DNA of 64,000 bases from Calonectria ilicicola (lineage: Eukaryota; Ascomycota; Sordariomycetes; Hypocreales; Nectriaceae): the NCBI GenBank assembly GCA_020809705.1, contig CP085825.1:4030001-4094000 (forward strand), given 5' to 3'. Under the pieces are notes generated by a model. The model saw nothing but the letters and a program-made list of their open reading frames with translations. It searched no databases and was not told the DNA's origin. The position numbers and the translations under genes were made by a program. Of this stretch, positions 48,923-60,927 are shown in pieces (the first letter of the stretch is position 1; each line of letters starts with the position of its first letter).

Positions 48923-50387
48923 ATGGCCTCGCGAAGCTTCTCCAAGACCCTGCGCGGCTCAATGGCCCGCCAATTGGCTGCGCCTGCCGTCCAGCAGCGC
49001 ACCTTTGTCGCCGCTGCCCGCAACGTCGCCCGTGTTGGTGCCGTCGCCCGCCCTGCCGTTGCCGGCCCTATCCAGCAGCAGCGTGGTGTGAAGACCATTG
49101 ACTTCGCTGGCCACAAGGAGGACGTCTACGGTAAGTCAATATATGTAGCTAGGATCTGAGAGCTCAGTGGGATGAGAACTCGATCAGAGCAACACCAACA
49201 TTGTGGACAGCTTTGCTGACGAACTCTTTTTTCATGATATAGAGCGTGCCGACTGGCCCCAGGAGAAGCTCATTGTGAGTCACCATGCTTCAATTCCCAC
49301 TTGATAAAGCTCTCAGTGTTAACCTATCCCTATAGGAGTACTTCAAGAACGACACCCTGGCCCTCATCGGCTACGGTTCCCAGGGTCACGGTCAGGGTCT
49401 TAACCTCCGTGACAACGGCCTCAACGTCATTGTTGGTGTCCGCAAGAACGGTCAGTCCTGGAAGGACGCCATTGAGGATGGCTGGGTTCCCGGCAAGAAC
49501 CTGTTCGAGGTCGACGAGGCCATCGGCAAGGGTACCATTGTCATGAACCTCCTCTCCGATGCCGCCCAGTCCGAGACCTGGCCCGCCATTAAGCCCCAGC
49601 TTGTTGAGGGCAAGGTAAGCAAATACAATCCGACAAACGCCTCAAGCGTGATGGTCTGTGTGAATTGATGTGACTGACCATACGCCTGTAGACCCTTTAC
49701 TTCTCCCACGGTTTCTCCCCCGTCTTCAAGGACCGCACCAAGGTCGAGGTCCCCAGCAACATCGACGTTATCCTCTGCGCTCCCAAGGGCTCTGGCCGAA
49801 CCGTCCGATCCCTTTTCCGTGAGGGCCGTGGTATCAACTCCTCCTTCGCCGTTTTCCAGGACGTGACCGGCAAGGCCAAGGAGAAGGCCGTTGCCATGGG
49901 TGTCGCCATCGGCTCTGGTTACCTCTACGAGACCACCTTCGAGAAGGAGGTCTACTCTGACCTCTACGGTGAGCGTGGCTGCCTCATGGGTGGTATCCAC
50001 GGTATGTTCCTTGCTCAGTACGAGGTCCTCCGTGAGCGTGGCCACTCCCCCAGTGAGGCCTTCAACGAGACCGTTGAGGAGGCTACTCAGTCCCTGTACC
50101 CCCTCATTGGTTCCAACGGCATGGACTGGATGTACGAGGCCTGCTCCACCACCGCCCGCCGTGGTGCCATTGACTGGACCCCCCGCTTCAAGGATGCTCT
50201 GAAGCCCGTCTTCAACCAGCTCTACGACGCTGTCAAGGACGGTTCCGAGACCCAGCGATCCCTCGACTACAACGGCCAGAAGGACTACCGTGAGAAGTTC
50301 GCCGCTGAGATTGAGGAGATCCGTGGTCTTGAGATCTGGCGAGCTGGCAAGGCTGTCCGCGCTCTCCGACCCGAGAACCAGAAGTAA
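48923..50387 (+). CDS. ILV5: Ketol-acid reductoisomerase, mitochondrial
   Basis: This enzyme catalyses the NADPH- and Mg-dependent isomerisation and reduction of acetolactate or acetohydroxybutyrate, the second common step of valine, leucine and isoleucine synthesis, in mitochondria. Four exons, 48923-49130, 49243-49274, 49336-49614 and 49692-50387, give 404 residues. The N-terminal 50 residues are Arg/Ala/Ser-rich without acidic residues, a clear mitochondrial presequence. The second exon is only 32 bp. The NADPH loop GYGSQGHGQGLNLRDNG starts at about residue 92. SHGFSPVFKD and the C-terminal helical domain with ERGCLMGGIHGMF and ETVEEATQSLYPLIGSNGMDWMYEACSTTA-type blocks follow. Codon bias is extreme (C-ending), and a CT-rich leader precedes the ATG, consistent with high expression. 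Confidence 0.97.
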
Positions 50388-51528
50388 AGGGCAGGTTTAT
50401 ATGATTGGGCATGATGGGGGTCTTGGGACGGCTTGGTAAAAATTCCGTGGACTTTTTGTACTTTTATTCCTGGGGTCTCTTGAACGGGAATCTGGGCTCG
50501 TCCAAAAGTTTGATATCCACAGTCACAGAGCACTATTGGGTGTAAATTTTGATGTTTTGATGAACCCGTACAATGAAATGTGCCTCTGTTTCTTTTCTAC
50601 GTGAACTGTGCATGTATGTATGGTACGGTGTGTGATGTGTCTTGTCATGTCATGCCATGTCATGTGAGGCTGGAAGTGAGGTGGGCGAGTGAGCGAATGA
50701 GGTTGCCGGAAGATGTCCCAAGAGGTTGAAATCTCGGCAATGCACAAAGGGACTCAGCTGCGAGACCGGCAGCTTCGCAAGCTTCCTAACTCGGCCAAGG
50801 GTCCCTCGTTTTCCCGACTTTATCCATGTCGGCCAAAGAGACATCCTGCCGAGAGTCGGTGAACCGCCCGTTGTCGGCGCTAGCAGCAACTCCGCAAAGG
50901 CAAAACGGGGTGGAGAGGGCCTCAGGCGCTGGGACGAGTGGGAGCGCCCAGCAGCCAATTGCCCAGCCTGCAATTCATGGATGTGGCCTGTAATGCGGAA
51001 TTGGTCGTTTCGGATGGCGCCCCGCCGCTCACTACTGTGTCAGTCTGCCTGCCTGTCAGTCTGTCATGGCAGCGGCCGTCATGGAACCAAGCCAAGCCCT
51101 CTGAGGAGGGGAGAGATTGGGGGCCGGCGGCTGGCTGACTTCCTGACTGATTAACTAATTGATTGACTGAGTAGCTTAGCTGTCTGACTTGTTTGGCCTT
51201 GGATCATCGACGACGACGACTTGGCGTATCCCGCCAATCAACGGCGCATCGCTCTCTCGCGGCGATAAAGCGGGTCATGGCAGACGACGGGCTGCGTCCC
51301 CGGTTTGGGTGACTGTGAGCGAAAGAGGTGAACGGAAGCGACGCCGTTGGATTATATACAACGCCTCAACTAACCTCAAGGCGAGCATTGCTTGTGTAGT
51401 AGATGTAAAAAGAGACTGATCTCAACTGGGAAGGCATCTGGCTTACAAGCGGCCTCGTTGTAACATCCCCAGTCCAGTTCAAGACTCAGCACGCAAACAC
51501 CGCATCGCCATAAAGTAACTCGTCCATC
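50388..51528. other. Intergenic between ILV5 and the PLP-dependent dehydratase gene
   Basis: ILV5 3' flank and the promoter of the next gene. CATGTCATGC-type short repeats occur at about 50645-50668, and GACTGA-type repeats at about 51130-51175. Nothing else recognised. Confidence 0.5.
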
Positions 51529-52849
51529 ATGGCCGACCTCTCCACGACGCTCCCTCTCACACGGGACTCTGTCATTGAAGCCCACAAGCTGGTAAAGCCC
51601 AGCATCCACCTCACGCCCGTCCTGACCAACCGGACCCTCACAGAGCTGGCCTCAACCCCCCGCACAGCAGAGGAACTCGTCGGCACGCGGTGGGAGGGGC
51701 GCACGCCGGCCAAGCCCGTGATACGGCTCTGGTTCAAGTGCGAGAACCTGCAGCGCATTGGCGCCTTCAAGGTCCGCGGCGCATTCCACGCCATCGAAAG
51801 ACTCAAGCAGGAGCCTGGATGGTTGGACGGCGGCGGTAAAGAGCAGGGTGTAGTGACACACAGTTCTGGTGAGAGACCACTTATATACACCCTCGGATGC
51901 TAAGAGTTGCAAGAAACAACTCTTAGCCCCCGAAGAAAGCAATAACTGATACTAACCTGATTTGTTCTTTGTAGGAAACCATGCACAGGCTCTCGCCCTG
52001 GCAGCCCGTGAAAACGGCATCAAGGCTCACATTGTCATGCCCAGCATCGCCATCCCGCAAAAGGTTGCCGCCACAAAGGGATACGGCGCAGACGTCCACT
52101 TCAGCGGCAGCACGAGCGTCGAGCGCGAGGCCGTTGCCAACGCAATCATTGACAAGACGGGTGCTCGTCTCGTGCCCCCTTACGACCACCCAGACATCAT
52201 GCTCGGCCAGGGCACACTAGGCCTCGAGCTTCAGCAGCAGGTTGTCGACTTGATGACCTCGCCGGAGGAAGCTGGCGGCTTCGCCCCGCGGTTCCGTGCA
52301 TCGGCAACGGGGAGGGACAACGACGGGCCCGGGAAGCCTGGACGGAGCAAGGCCAAGCCGGGTCTTGATGCCATCATGACGCCCTGCGGCGGCGGCGGAA
52401 TGCTCTCGGGCGTGGCGCTCAGCTGCGAGGGCACGGGGATCCGCGTCTTCGGCGCCGAGCCGTCGTTCCAGGGCGCCGATGATGGCAAGCGCGGGTACGA
52501 GGCGGGGGAGCGAGTCGAGAGCGTCAAGTCGCTGACCATTGCAGATGGGCTGCGCACGCCCGTGGGCAAGCACCCGTGGGACGTCATCTACGGGCGGCGC
52601 CTCGTTGCGGGCATGTACAGCGTGACCGAGGATGAGATCCGCGCCGCCATGCGCCTGGTCCTGGAGCGCTTCAAGATGGTCGTCGAGCCCAGTGGGTGCG
52701 TGCCGCTGGCCGTGGCGCTGTTTGACGAGGATTTCCGGAGCATGGTGGAGCGTGAGGCGGGCGAGGACGGTTGGGATCTGGGCCTGGTGTTTAGCGGAGG
52801 CAACGTCGGTGCTGATGCTATTGGAAGACTGTTTGCCGCGGAAAACTAG
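51529..52849 (+). CDS. PLP-dependent serine/threonine dehydratase or serine racemase-like enzyme
   Basis: This is a fold-type II pyridoxal-phosphate enzyme of 404 residues from exons 51529-51868 and 51975-52849. The Schiff-base lysine is Lys81 in GAFKVRGAFHAIE. The substrate-binding loop SSGNHAQALALAA (from about residue 112) is formed exactly across the splice junction, which supports the intron. The glycine-rich phosphate loop CGGGGMLSG lies about two thirds along, and the C-terminus has SGGNVGAD. There is no C-terminal ACT domain, so it is not the regulated biosynthetic threonine deaminase. Catabolic serine/threonine dehydratase, serine racemase and hydroxyaspartate ammonia-lyase share this architecture and cannot be told apart here. 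The stop is 258 bp from the convergent MFS transporter stop. Confidence 0.9.
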
Positions 52850-53107
52850 AAGATGACGATGCTCATGAAATGAAAGTCTGTAAGATGATGAGGTTATGAA
52901 TAAATAGTGATATTTTCGGGTTCGTCCCCCTTTGATGCTGTAGTATCTAAATGAAGAGGCAAAATAACTATAAAAACATTATATCATAGGAATGTCAATA
53001 TCCATTTTTGCAAGTCGTCCTTTTTGAGTCCCAACGGTGCCTTTGTGTTCTCAGGGCCAAGCTAAGTAGCACCATTTTTCACCATGCCCCCCCTATTCAT
53101 CCAAACA

Positions 53108-54934
53108 TTATTTGTTTAAAGCTTCGTCCATTCCCTTTCTCCATTTTGTTGAGTTCCTTCGAAGGATCCAGATACAAAAGTAGCTGGCTACGAGGCAGAA
53201 TAGGCAGATGGTGGTGAATACCCATCCGACGTTGATGGCCTCGATCCACGAAGCGGCGACGACGGCGCCAATGCAGCTCAGCGTGTTGCGCACAAAATTG
53301 TTGACGGCTACACCGGCAGAGCTCCGTTTTCGGATGAACTCTGTTAGCATGGTTGTAGCAGCGGACTGGTAAGTTTTGTTAGCTTTTTATGGAATATACA
53401 TTTTGATAGAAGAGTCCTGGTGAGGAACTTACAAAGATGAGCATAGAGGAAACTCCAAAGAGGTAGAGAGCAATGCAAGGTACAATGAAATGAACGCCAT
53501 ACTGAGTCGTCCACCCAAACATAAGAAGCGCCAAAGGATAAACCGTGACGGCAACCCAGGCGTTCTCGCGGAGTCGATCCTCAGGCAGATAGATGAGCTT
53601 TCCATTCTGGTCGTAGCGGTTGGCCTTCCGGGCCTCTCGAGCCATGATGCTGTCGATCCACCTGCCGCCAAACAAAGAGCCAGTTATGTAGCCTAAACCT
53701 GAAGGAATATATAGCAGCCCCAGGATCAGTTGACTGTAGTTGTATGGAGGCTCTGCAAACTTTTGCTGGAGGCCAATATTAACAATGTATAGAGAACCAA
53801 ATGCAATGGCGGCGACAAAGACAGTGATGAAGACGGGTGGATATCGCAGGTAGAAAATGACCAACAGAGGGTCAACCAGGAACCGACGAAGAGTCTTGGT
53901 GAACTGCTTTGTCTTCTGCTTTGCTGAGTCGATGGTGCGCATTCGTTGTAGATCCGGGGTTTGGGGGTTAGCCGCTAAGTTCTCCGGCTTGCGGCGTGCC
54001 AGCGTCTCCGGAAGACAAAATATAATTAGCAAGAGGACAATCATGCCGTAGATAGCAAGGAACCACATGGTAGCCCTCCAGCTTATCTTCTCCGTAACCA
54101 CGCCGCCAATAACGGGTGCAATGAGGGGGCCTAGGAGAGGGCCAAGGTAGAAGACACTCATGGCTTTACCTCTCTCAAAGACCTCAAATAGATCAGCAAT
54201 CGATCCCGCTCCAGTCGAATGAGCGCTTGCTGACGCACCACCCGCACACATGCGGAAGATAATAAGCATAGTGATGTTGGTGCTGACAGCAGATGCGACC
54301 GAGAAGATGACGAAGAGGGAGAATGAAATGATGTAGATGGTGCGACGACCGAATTCTTCTGAAAATGAGGACCACCATAGAGGAAAGATGGCCATTGAAA
54401 GCATGTAAAGGGCCACAGACAAGTTGGTGATTGTTTCAGAGGCATTGAACTCTTTTGCTAGGACGGATAGGGCAGCTTTACGGGTGTTAGCCGTCAATTC
54501 ATTTCTACCAGACAGGGTAAAATGGATGGGATATACTTACGGTATACCACGGTAGAACCAAGCGGCGCGGCAGCCGTGGCCAACGCAATAATACCAACTA
54601 GGCTCCATTTTGTTGACTTCTTATAGTCGGGCGGGTGGGTGATCTCAGGAACTACAGTGATGCTGCCCAACAGACCATGCCTCTCAGAGCGGGGGACTAC
54701 CACTATGCGCCTTGAGCCAGTAGATGAGGCTCTGGACTGGGTTCGTCGGATGGATTTTGTATCTATGTTGCCCAGCGGCTCGCCAATTGTGACTGGCTCG
54801 ATGTCATTCACCGAGTCGGGGTGACTTTGGTTCGAGATTGTCGAATCCGAGCCTGCAGTGGCCGGGCGCTCTACTTCTTGACCACTGCCATCCCGCTCAA
54901 GATCGATCTTTTCATCTTCTTTTTCAGACTTCAT
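53108..54934 (-). CDS. MFS transporter, DHA1 drug:H+ antiporter type (QDR-like)
   Basis: This is a predicted plasma-membrane proton antiporter of 564 residues. Exons are 54934-54541, 54475-53433 and 53365-53108. A polar N-terminal region of about 110 residues precedes twelve membrane helices. The first junction restores VVYPALSVLAKEFNAS, typical of the region after helix 1 in DHA1 carriers. The helix 5 region shows the antiporter motif C as GPLLGPLIAPVIGG, followed by SWRATMWFLAIYG and LPETLARRK. The second junction gives SSMLIF-SAATTMLTEF, also conserved. Resemblance is to QDR/polyamine-type carriers; substrates could be drugs, polyamines or organic acids. The frame extends upstream to 55087, but the ATG at 54934 fits family starts better; the upstream one cannot be fully excluded. 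Confidence 0.9.
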
Positions 54935-56375
54935 AATTGTTATCTTGCCTTGCCCGACTGTTGCCCGTGTCGGCACCGGAGTAAGTGGGGCAGCCTGTAT
55001 CAGCCGAGGCCGAAGTCTACAAGCCTCAGCCGGAATACGGAAACGGCAAAAGCCAAAGAGAATTGGAGTTTGTTTAAGCACAAGCAAAGGGCAGCAACTG
55101 CAATGAAATTTTGATCTGGAACTGAATCTTGAAAATTGATGGTGGCAATTGCTGGGGACTGGATGGGGTCACAGATGCCAGGGGGGTTACCGGCAGGCTT
55201 TAAACGGCAACAAAATCGGATAACACATCTCGCTTCTTCGCTCCTTTCCAGTCCTGTACGCAACGCCAATCTCGTAATCACTACTCGGCATTTCCTGACC
55301 GGGGTCATTTTTTCTTGAGTGGAGTAGCGGAGAGAGGGGCCTGTCGCCGAGCGCGGAGCCGAGGCGATCAGGAATCTGGCACTAGGACGTAGAGGTGCAT
55401 TGGGGTGGATGGAATGTTTCCGAGTTGGCGATGTTACGGCTTACCAATTCGGTAACCTGTATATGCGGTGTGGTGCTCGCGGAAGAGCGTCGAGTTTCTA
55501 ATCGTGGTCATAGCAACATGGGTTGAAGGTGTTAAAGTGTCCGAAGCTGACGTAGGGACACAGACGAACTGACACTTTATGAACCTGGATGGGTTATCCA
55601 TCGGAAACTTTCATCTCGGGCATTTTGAAGTAAATCCCGAGGATCGTCATCGATCGATAGTGTAGCTGGTACATAACTTAAAAGATCGTGTGTAATGCAA
55701 CCCACCACTCTCTTTCCATGTGCATGGGCGTGTACAGCAGTAGTTGGGTGCTGTGAATTGGTCCTTGTATGGCTCACGCGACTCTGTTGGTGGAGCAGAG
55801 AGATCTCAGCCTTGGTGGGGAATACCTGCAGACCCTGGCTCTGGGGAGATTTGCCAAGTAAACAAGTCAGTTTCCTCAGCTCTTCTCCTCTTGTCGGAGT
55901 ATTTCATTGACCAACACTGACTCACGCCGCATTTGCATGCGGTGCTGTGGCGACGCTGGTTCTGCGTTGCAGGTGCCATCCGAAATCGCACGGGTTTAGG
56001 ACGGCAATGGCGTTAGAGGCCAAGGTTGAAGTTGTGATATCCAAAGGGGAGTTGATTAAGAAAAAAATTGAAGAGAAAAAGGACTTGGGATTAAATTCAT
56101 GAATTAAGTTCTGGCCCATTGACCCCCTTTGACAATGTTGAATTTTGCACCTGCCTTTATGCGCAGTCCTGCTCCCCAGGCTCATTCATTGGAGGGCAAG
56201 AGTCATCATGGCCAGTGCATGAACCCCGCGAAAAGGTTTGGCGGGGCACAGCGGCGCCACTAACTCACTCACTTTGCACCATCGCGCGTCGCTCAGTCTA
56301 CGCTTGATACTTGAAAACAGTGTCTAAGCGATTTGTCGTCGTCCCAAGAGTCCTTCTTATCCCCAATTCTTCGCC
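54935..56375. other. Divergent promoter region between the MFS transporter and PRO2
   Basis: Holds both promoters. A Gcn4/CPC1-type box lies at 55918-55924. Frames here are short and without motifs. The 60 bases before PRO2 are pyrimidine-rich. Confidence 0.5.
55918..55924. promoter_or_regulatory. TGACTCA box, possible CPC1/Gcn4 site
   Basis: A perfect TGACTCA lies about 450 bp upstream of PRO2, a proline biosynthesis gene of the class controlled by general amino-acid control in fungi. A heptamer of this kind is expected several times by chance in 64 kb, so support rests on location only. Confidence 0.35.
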
Positions 56376-57868
56376 ATGTCTCTGACCAACGCCTCCCCCG
56401 AGGCCGCTGCTGCCTCAGCCAAGACAGCTTCCTTCACTTTGGCAACCCTCCCCGCCTCTGCTCGTAACGAGGCCCTCGAGACCATCCACGCCGCTCTCAC
56501 CGAAGCCAAGGATGCTATTCTCGCCGCAAATGCCCGGGATCTTGAAATTGCCCGCAAGGCTGCCGCAGACGGCTCTCTTAGCCAGGCTCTCGTGTCTAGA
56601 CTTGACCTAGGAAAGAAGGGAAAATGGGAAGACATGCTCAAGGGAATCTTGGATGTGAGAGATCTCGAGGATCCCAGTAAGTTACCGCTGCGCCCTTATG
56701 TATAGTTTACACGCACTCTTGTCACATGTTTTAACCATGTTCAACCGCCAAATAAGTTGTCAACTAACTTTGTCTCAGTTGGCCAAGTGCAGATGCGAAC
56801 TAAGCTCGATGATGACCTCATCATGGAGCGTGTTTCATGCCCCATTGGCGTTCTTCTCATCATCTTCGAGGCTCGCCCTGAAGTCATTGCCAATATTGCC
56901 TCTCTCGCCATCAAGTCTGGTAACGCTGCTATCTTGAAGGGTGAGTCCTAGCAACCAATCTACAAATATACATCCTTTGTTAACAGCTCCTAGGTGGCAA
57001 AGAGTCAACTGAGTCATTCGTTGCCATCTCTCAGGTCATCTCCTCGGCACTTGAAAAGACTCAAGTTCCCAACTCTGCAATCCAACTCGTCACTACCCGC
57101 GACGTCATTGCTCAGCTGCTTGCCCAGGATCGCCATATTGATCTAGTCATCCCTCGCGGCTCCAACGAGCTCGTCCGCTATATCAAGGAGTCCACCAAGA
57201 TCCCGGTCCTTGGACATGCAGACGGTATCTGCCACATCTATCTTTCTGATTCTGCCGACAAGGAGAAGGCAATCACTGCCATTGTCGATTCAAAGACCAG
57301 CTATCCTGCTGCCTGTAATGCCGTCGAAACTCTCCTTGTCCAGGAGTCTGCCCTCACCACTGTGTTTCCTGGAGTTGCTTCTGCCCTGGCTTCCAAGGGT
57401 GTTTCCCTGCGCTGCGACCCTGCGAGCAAGGCCGCCATTGCCTCTTTGGCTCTCGAGGGTGTCCAGGATGTCACTCCCGAAGATTATGACACCGAACACT
57501 TGTCCCTGACCCTTGGTATCAGGACTGTTCCCGACCTTTCCACCGCTATTGAGCACATCAATACCCATGGCTCTCACCATACTGATGCCATCCTCACCTC
57601 CAACGCTGCTGATGCCGAGCGCTTCATGAATGAGGTTGACTCGGCCGGTGTGTACTGGAATGCCGCCACTCGCCTGGCTGACGGTATGCGCTACGGCTTT
57701 GGTACCGAAGTTGGTATCAGCACGAACAAGATCCATGCTCGTGGACCTGTCGGCCTGGAGGGCCTGACCATTTACAAGTACAAGATCCGTGGAGACTACC
57801 AGGCCACCGCGAGTTACGGCGAGGGAGACGGCAAGCGACCATGGAAGCACGAGAAGCTTGCTCTGTAA
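56376..57868 (+). CDS. PRO2: Gamma-glutamyl phosphate reductase
   Basis: This enzyme performs the NADPH-dependent reduction of glutamyl-5-phosphate to glutamate semialdehyde, the second step of proline synthesis, in the cytosol. Exons 56376-56676, 56779-56940 and 56994-57868 give 445 residues, the standard size. The first junction yields [16 protein letters not shown], and the segment after it reads [16 protein letters not shown], the family signature. The second junction gives [13 protein letters not shown]. The catalytic cysteine is Cys262 in [14 protein letters not shown], and the C-terminal block [26 protein letters not shown] is intact. The gene is divergent from the MFS transporter and convergent with RFA1 (353 bp apart). 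Confidence 0.97.
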
Positions 57869-58221
57869 ACCGGCATAGGAATGAAGTAGAACGGAAGAAA
57901 AACAAAATAAAACACGTGTCGTCAGCGAGGGCGTTGGGTTTATAAAAAGAAAAAACTTGGAATTGATCTATCTTCTAGGAAATAGGCAAGCATCGGGTGG
58001 CTGTTCATATACACCAGACCAAGAAGATGATAAGAATAAATCAAGGAACTTTAGCCAGAAAAATTAGCAGCAATCATATCATTAGTCTATGTGAACTATC
58101 ATCACTTTGCAACAAATTTTTTTCTTCACATCATGGGGTATTCTGGACCCAAAGCCTTTCTGCTCCAATCATCCCGAAAGCACGCCCATTTCCTTCACCC
58201 CTGTCCATACCTGGTGTCCAT
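57869..58221. other. Convergent 3' spacer between PRO2 and RFA1
   Basis: AT-rich 353-bp spacer that must hold both polyadenylation regions. Nothing else seen. Confidence 0.5.
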
Positions 58222-60187
58222 TCAAGAGCTGATTTCATATTGCTTGATCATTTCTGCTAGTTTGTCGCCTTCAGACTTGAAGTCGATGGCGGAGGTGCTC
58301 ATCACCTGGTATCGAATCCTGTTCATGTTATTAGCTTAGGGTTCTTAATGGGCCATCATAGGTACTCACTTTGGTTCGTCGCCATAGGTTTCCTGCTTGG
58401 CTCGGCATCGGAAGCTGAATTTCTTGCAGTTGGCCTCCTCGAATATTTGCATGAACCCGGCCTCATCCTGGCTCTGGAGCTCCATCAACTCATTAGCAGT
58501 GCGGCCCAGAATCAACCGGCCAGCATCGTCGAAGCAGCTGAGCCACTGGTGACTTGTGTGATCTGCGACATTCAGCGAGAGGATGTAGCGATATTCGGGC
58601 TTATCCTGAGTCATAGAACACTTCTCACACCACCAGCCTTCTGCCTGCTCAGTCACCTTCTTGTTACATCGCTCCTGGCTACAGGCAGGATAACAGAAGT
58701 TTTCTTGCCTGATGTAAACAATGGTGGCCTTAAGGGTGTAGTAGGCATCTCCTTCTGTGCCGAGATGCTCATCCTTCACTTGGGCGATGGTTTTGGTTTC
58801 GTCCTTGCGGCCGGTAGCACCGCCCAGATTTGCCAGACCCTGGTGGGTAGCGAAGCTGTCTGTTCGACCTGTTGAGTCATACCAGCCCTTCAGTCTGTGA
58901 GCATCGGGGATATCAGGATCGACCGACATGGTACCGGACGAGAGCAAGCTGAGGCTTTTGCCACCAAAATCTGATACCTTGGTGCCTTTGAATGCAATGA
59001 CGGACTCTGGCGATGCATCAAATGAATTTGCAATCTTGCCCCAAACGGTCACGCGGACTGAGTAACCAGTGTCATCCACCACAGTGAGCTCTCGCTTCTG
59101 GAAAGGTCTACCATCTTTCTTGGAAATAATCTCTCCAACCTCGCCAGCATCCTTCAGCACACCAATCAAGTCAACAGTGCTGTCCTTTTCAACGCTCTGC
59201 AACTGTTCAACAGTGCAAAAGTTGTATCTAACTTGTGGGACGCTTGACTGGTCTTCTGCTTTCTCAATGACCGTCTCACGTTCGAACGTCAGCTCATAGT
59301 CATTGGGAAGGTTGGAGAATTGCTTCTTTGCCAAAGAAACTCGGCAAGGTGTGGAAATGTAATAGACAGAGCCCTCTTGTAGGAGATCGTAAAAGGCATC
59401 GACCTGTTCATTGAACCCCGTTGCCTTGATTTCGCCACTTTCATCAAGCAGGTTGACACTGAACAGTCTGCCTTCTCCTGTTGCTTTCTTCCACGATTTG
59501 ATTTCGGACTTCACGGTAACTCGCGCCTTAATCTTCCACTTGTGTGCAAAGGGCGACAAGCCTTCGATCGGGTAGATATGACTTTCGCCGTGAGCAGCTG
59601 GTCGTGAAGGCATGGACTTCTGCTGTTGTTGGAATTGTGGCTTCTCATCCTCCTCCTTCTTGGCACCGTAGAAGTCGTTTCCTGACATGGCTGTATCTTG
59701 GGGGGCTTTGGATTCGACTGCGACCGGCTCGCCGATTTTCTCATGGGCGCCAAGGTTTTCGATGACTTCGAGGTCGAGAATGATCATAATGCTAGGACAG
59801 TTTAGCCCAGTGCCACACAGTGAGTAGACATTTTACTCACTTCTTTCCCTTCACGGTATTGGGATTGTACTGCTTCACGCGAACGATGCAGCCCCGCTCC
59901 AGCTTTCCTTCATGGACGACGTGGTTGGCCTGGGTGCCCAGCATGGATTGGACGTAGTGCTCGCTGTCGCTCATAACGAGGCGGTATCGGTCGCCTCCCT
60001 GTGCTGAGGGCGCCATCTGCTTAATCTGCAAGCATTGCATGACAGGGACAGGAAACAGCTTGGCGGCCTTGTCGGGATCATTGAAGATCACACTGGCAGT
60101 GGTCAGTTAGTTGTAAAGGTATGAAAAAGCGGTCGAGAGTACATACTCAAGGGCGCCTCGCGAGAGGGCAGAGGCAGCGGCATCCAT
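58222..60187 (-). CDS. RFA1: Replication protein A large subunit (RPA70)
   Basis: This is the large subunit of the trimeric single-stranded DNA-binding complex used in replication, repair and recombination in the nucleus. Four exons, 60187-60147, 60092-59841, 59791-58370 and 58318-58222, give 603 residues. The N-terminal OB domain spans about 1-110 (VIFNDPDKAAKLFPVPVMQC to KGKNIMIILDLEVIENL). Two ssDNA-binding OB folds follow, with IYPIEGLSPFAHKWKIKARV opening DBD-A and LIGVLKDAGEV in DBD-B. DBD-C has the four-Cys zinc ribbon (CYPAC...CNKK...WWCEKC). The last small exon encodes IRYQVMSTSAIDFKSEGDKL and the stop. All junctions are in frame. MluI cell-cycle boxes lie 129-159 bp upstream of the ATG. 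Confidence 0.96.
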
Positions 60188-60927
60188 GGCTGTTGTGATG
60201 GTGTGTGTTCAGCTATGGGTTGAGTCGTCGTGTGCAATGGTTCAACGTTGTGGACTTTTCGTGGCAACGTAGCTTGCTGATTTTGTGTGAATGGGAATGG
60301 CGGATGCTGCCTGCAACGCGTTGAGCGCGTTGAGTGGGAAACGCGCTTGGTCCATGGCGGGGTTGGTGCTTACGTAACAAGTTTAGCACCTCTTCGAAGC
60401 ACTGTCAAGTGAGGGGTGTGAGTGAGACACAAGATTAAATCGACGGAACTTGACACCTGCAAATTGAGGCTGTGTGGGTTCATGATGTTTATATTATGGG
60501 GTATTGGATAAAACATGAATTTAGTCCGTTGATCCCGTTACTGTCTGTCTATGCTTGATACCAATGCACCCTTCCAGTACTGGAATGCGAAAGCGCATGC
60601 AAGGCAATAAATAGCAGCTTCAATTTCGCTATAGGTTTTTTATGTAGCGCAGAAGTAAATAGATTATAAAACACCTTATTATATCAGTAATTATGGTATA
60701 ATCCTTTAGTTGAATTCTAAAATTCTTAATCGGATTTCTATGGCTCTTTGTTGGCACTTTCTTCTCGTCGGCTTGCTATGATGACGTACCATCGTCCTCT
60801 TAAGGCAACCATTCCACAGCTGTACATCATGCACAAAGAGCACTCCCCGCTTCCGTCGCAGCGACGATTTATAGACTGCGCAACTTCAGGGCCAAAGACA
60901 CCGTGATTAATACGTGAACACACGACC
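60188..60927. other. Divergent promoter between RFA1 and the dienelactone hydrolase gene
   Basis: 740 bp shared by two genes transcribed apart. The RFA1-proximal half is GC-rich with MCB-like boxes; the half next to the hydrolase gene (about 60590-60740) is strongly AT-rich. No gene is recognised inside. Confidence 0.6.
60316..60346. promoter_or_regulatory. Cluster of MluI cell-cycle box (MCB) sequences upstream of RFA1
   Basis: A perfect ACGCGT (60316-60321) inside the palindrome CAACGCGTTG is followed by GCGCGT (60325-60330) and ACGCGC (60341-60346). In yeasts MBF binds ACGCGT upstream of replication genes, including RPA subunits. The cluster lies 129-159 bp from the RFA1 ATG. Confidence 0.65.

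Noticed and set aside
49276..49282. TGAGTCA in ILV5 and another at 57010-57016 in PRO2 as general amino-acid control sites
   Set aside because: Both lie inside the genes, and such heptamers are expected several times by chance in 64 kb.
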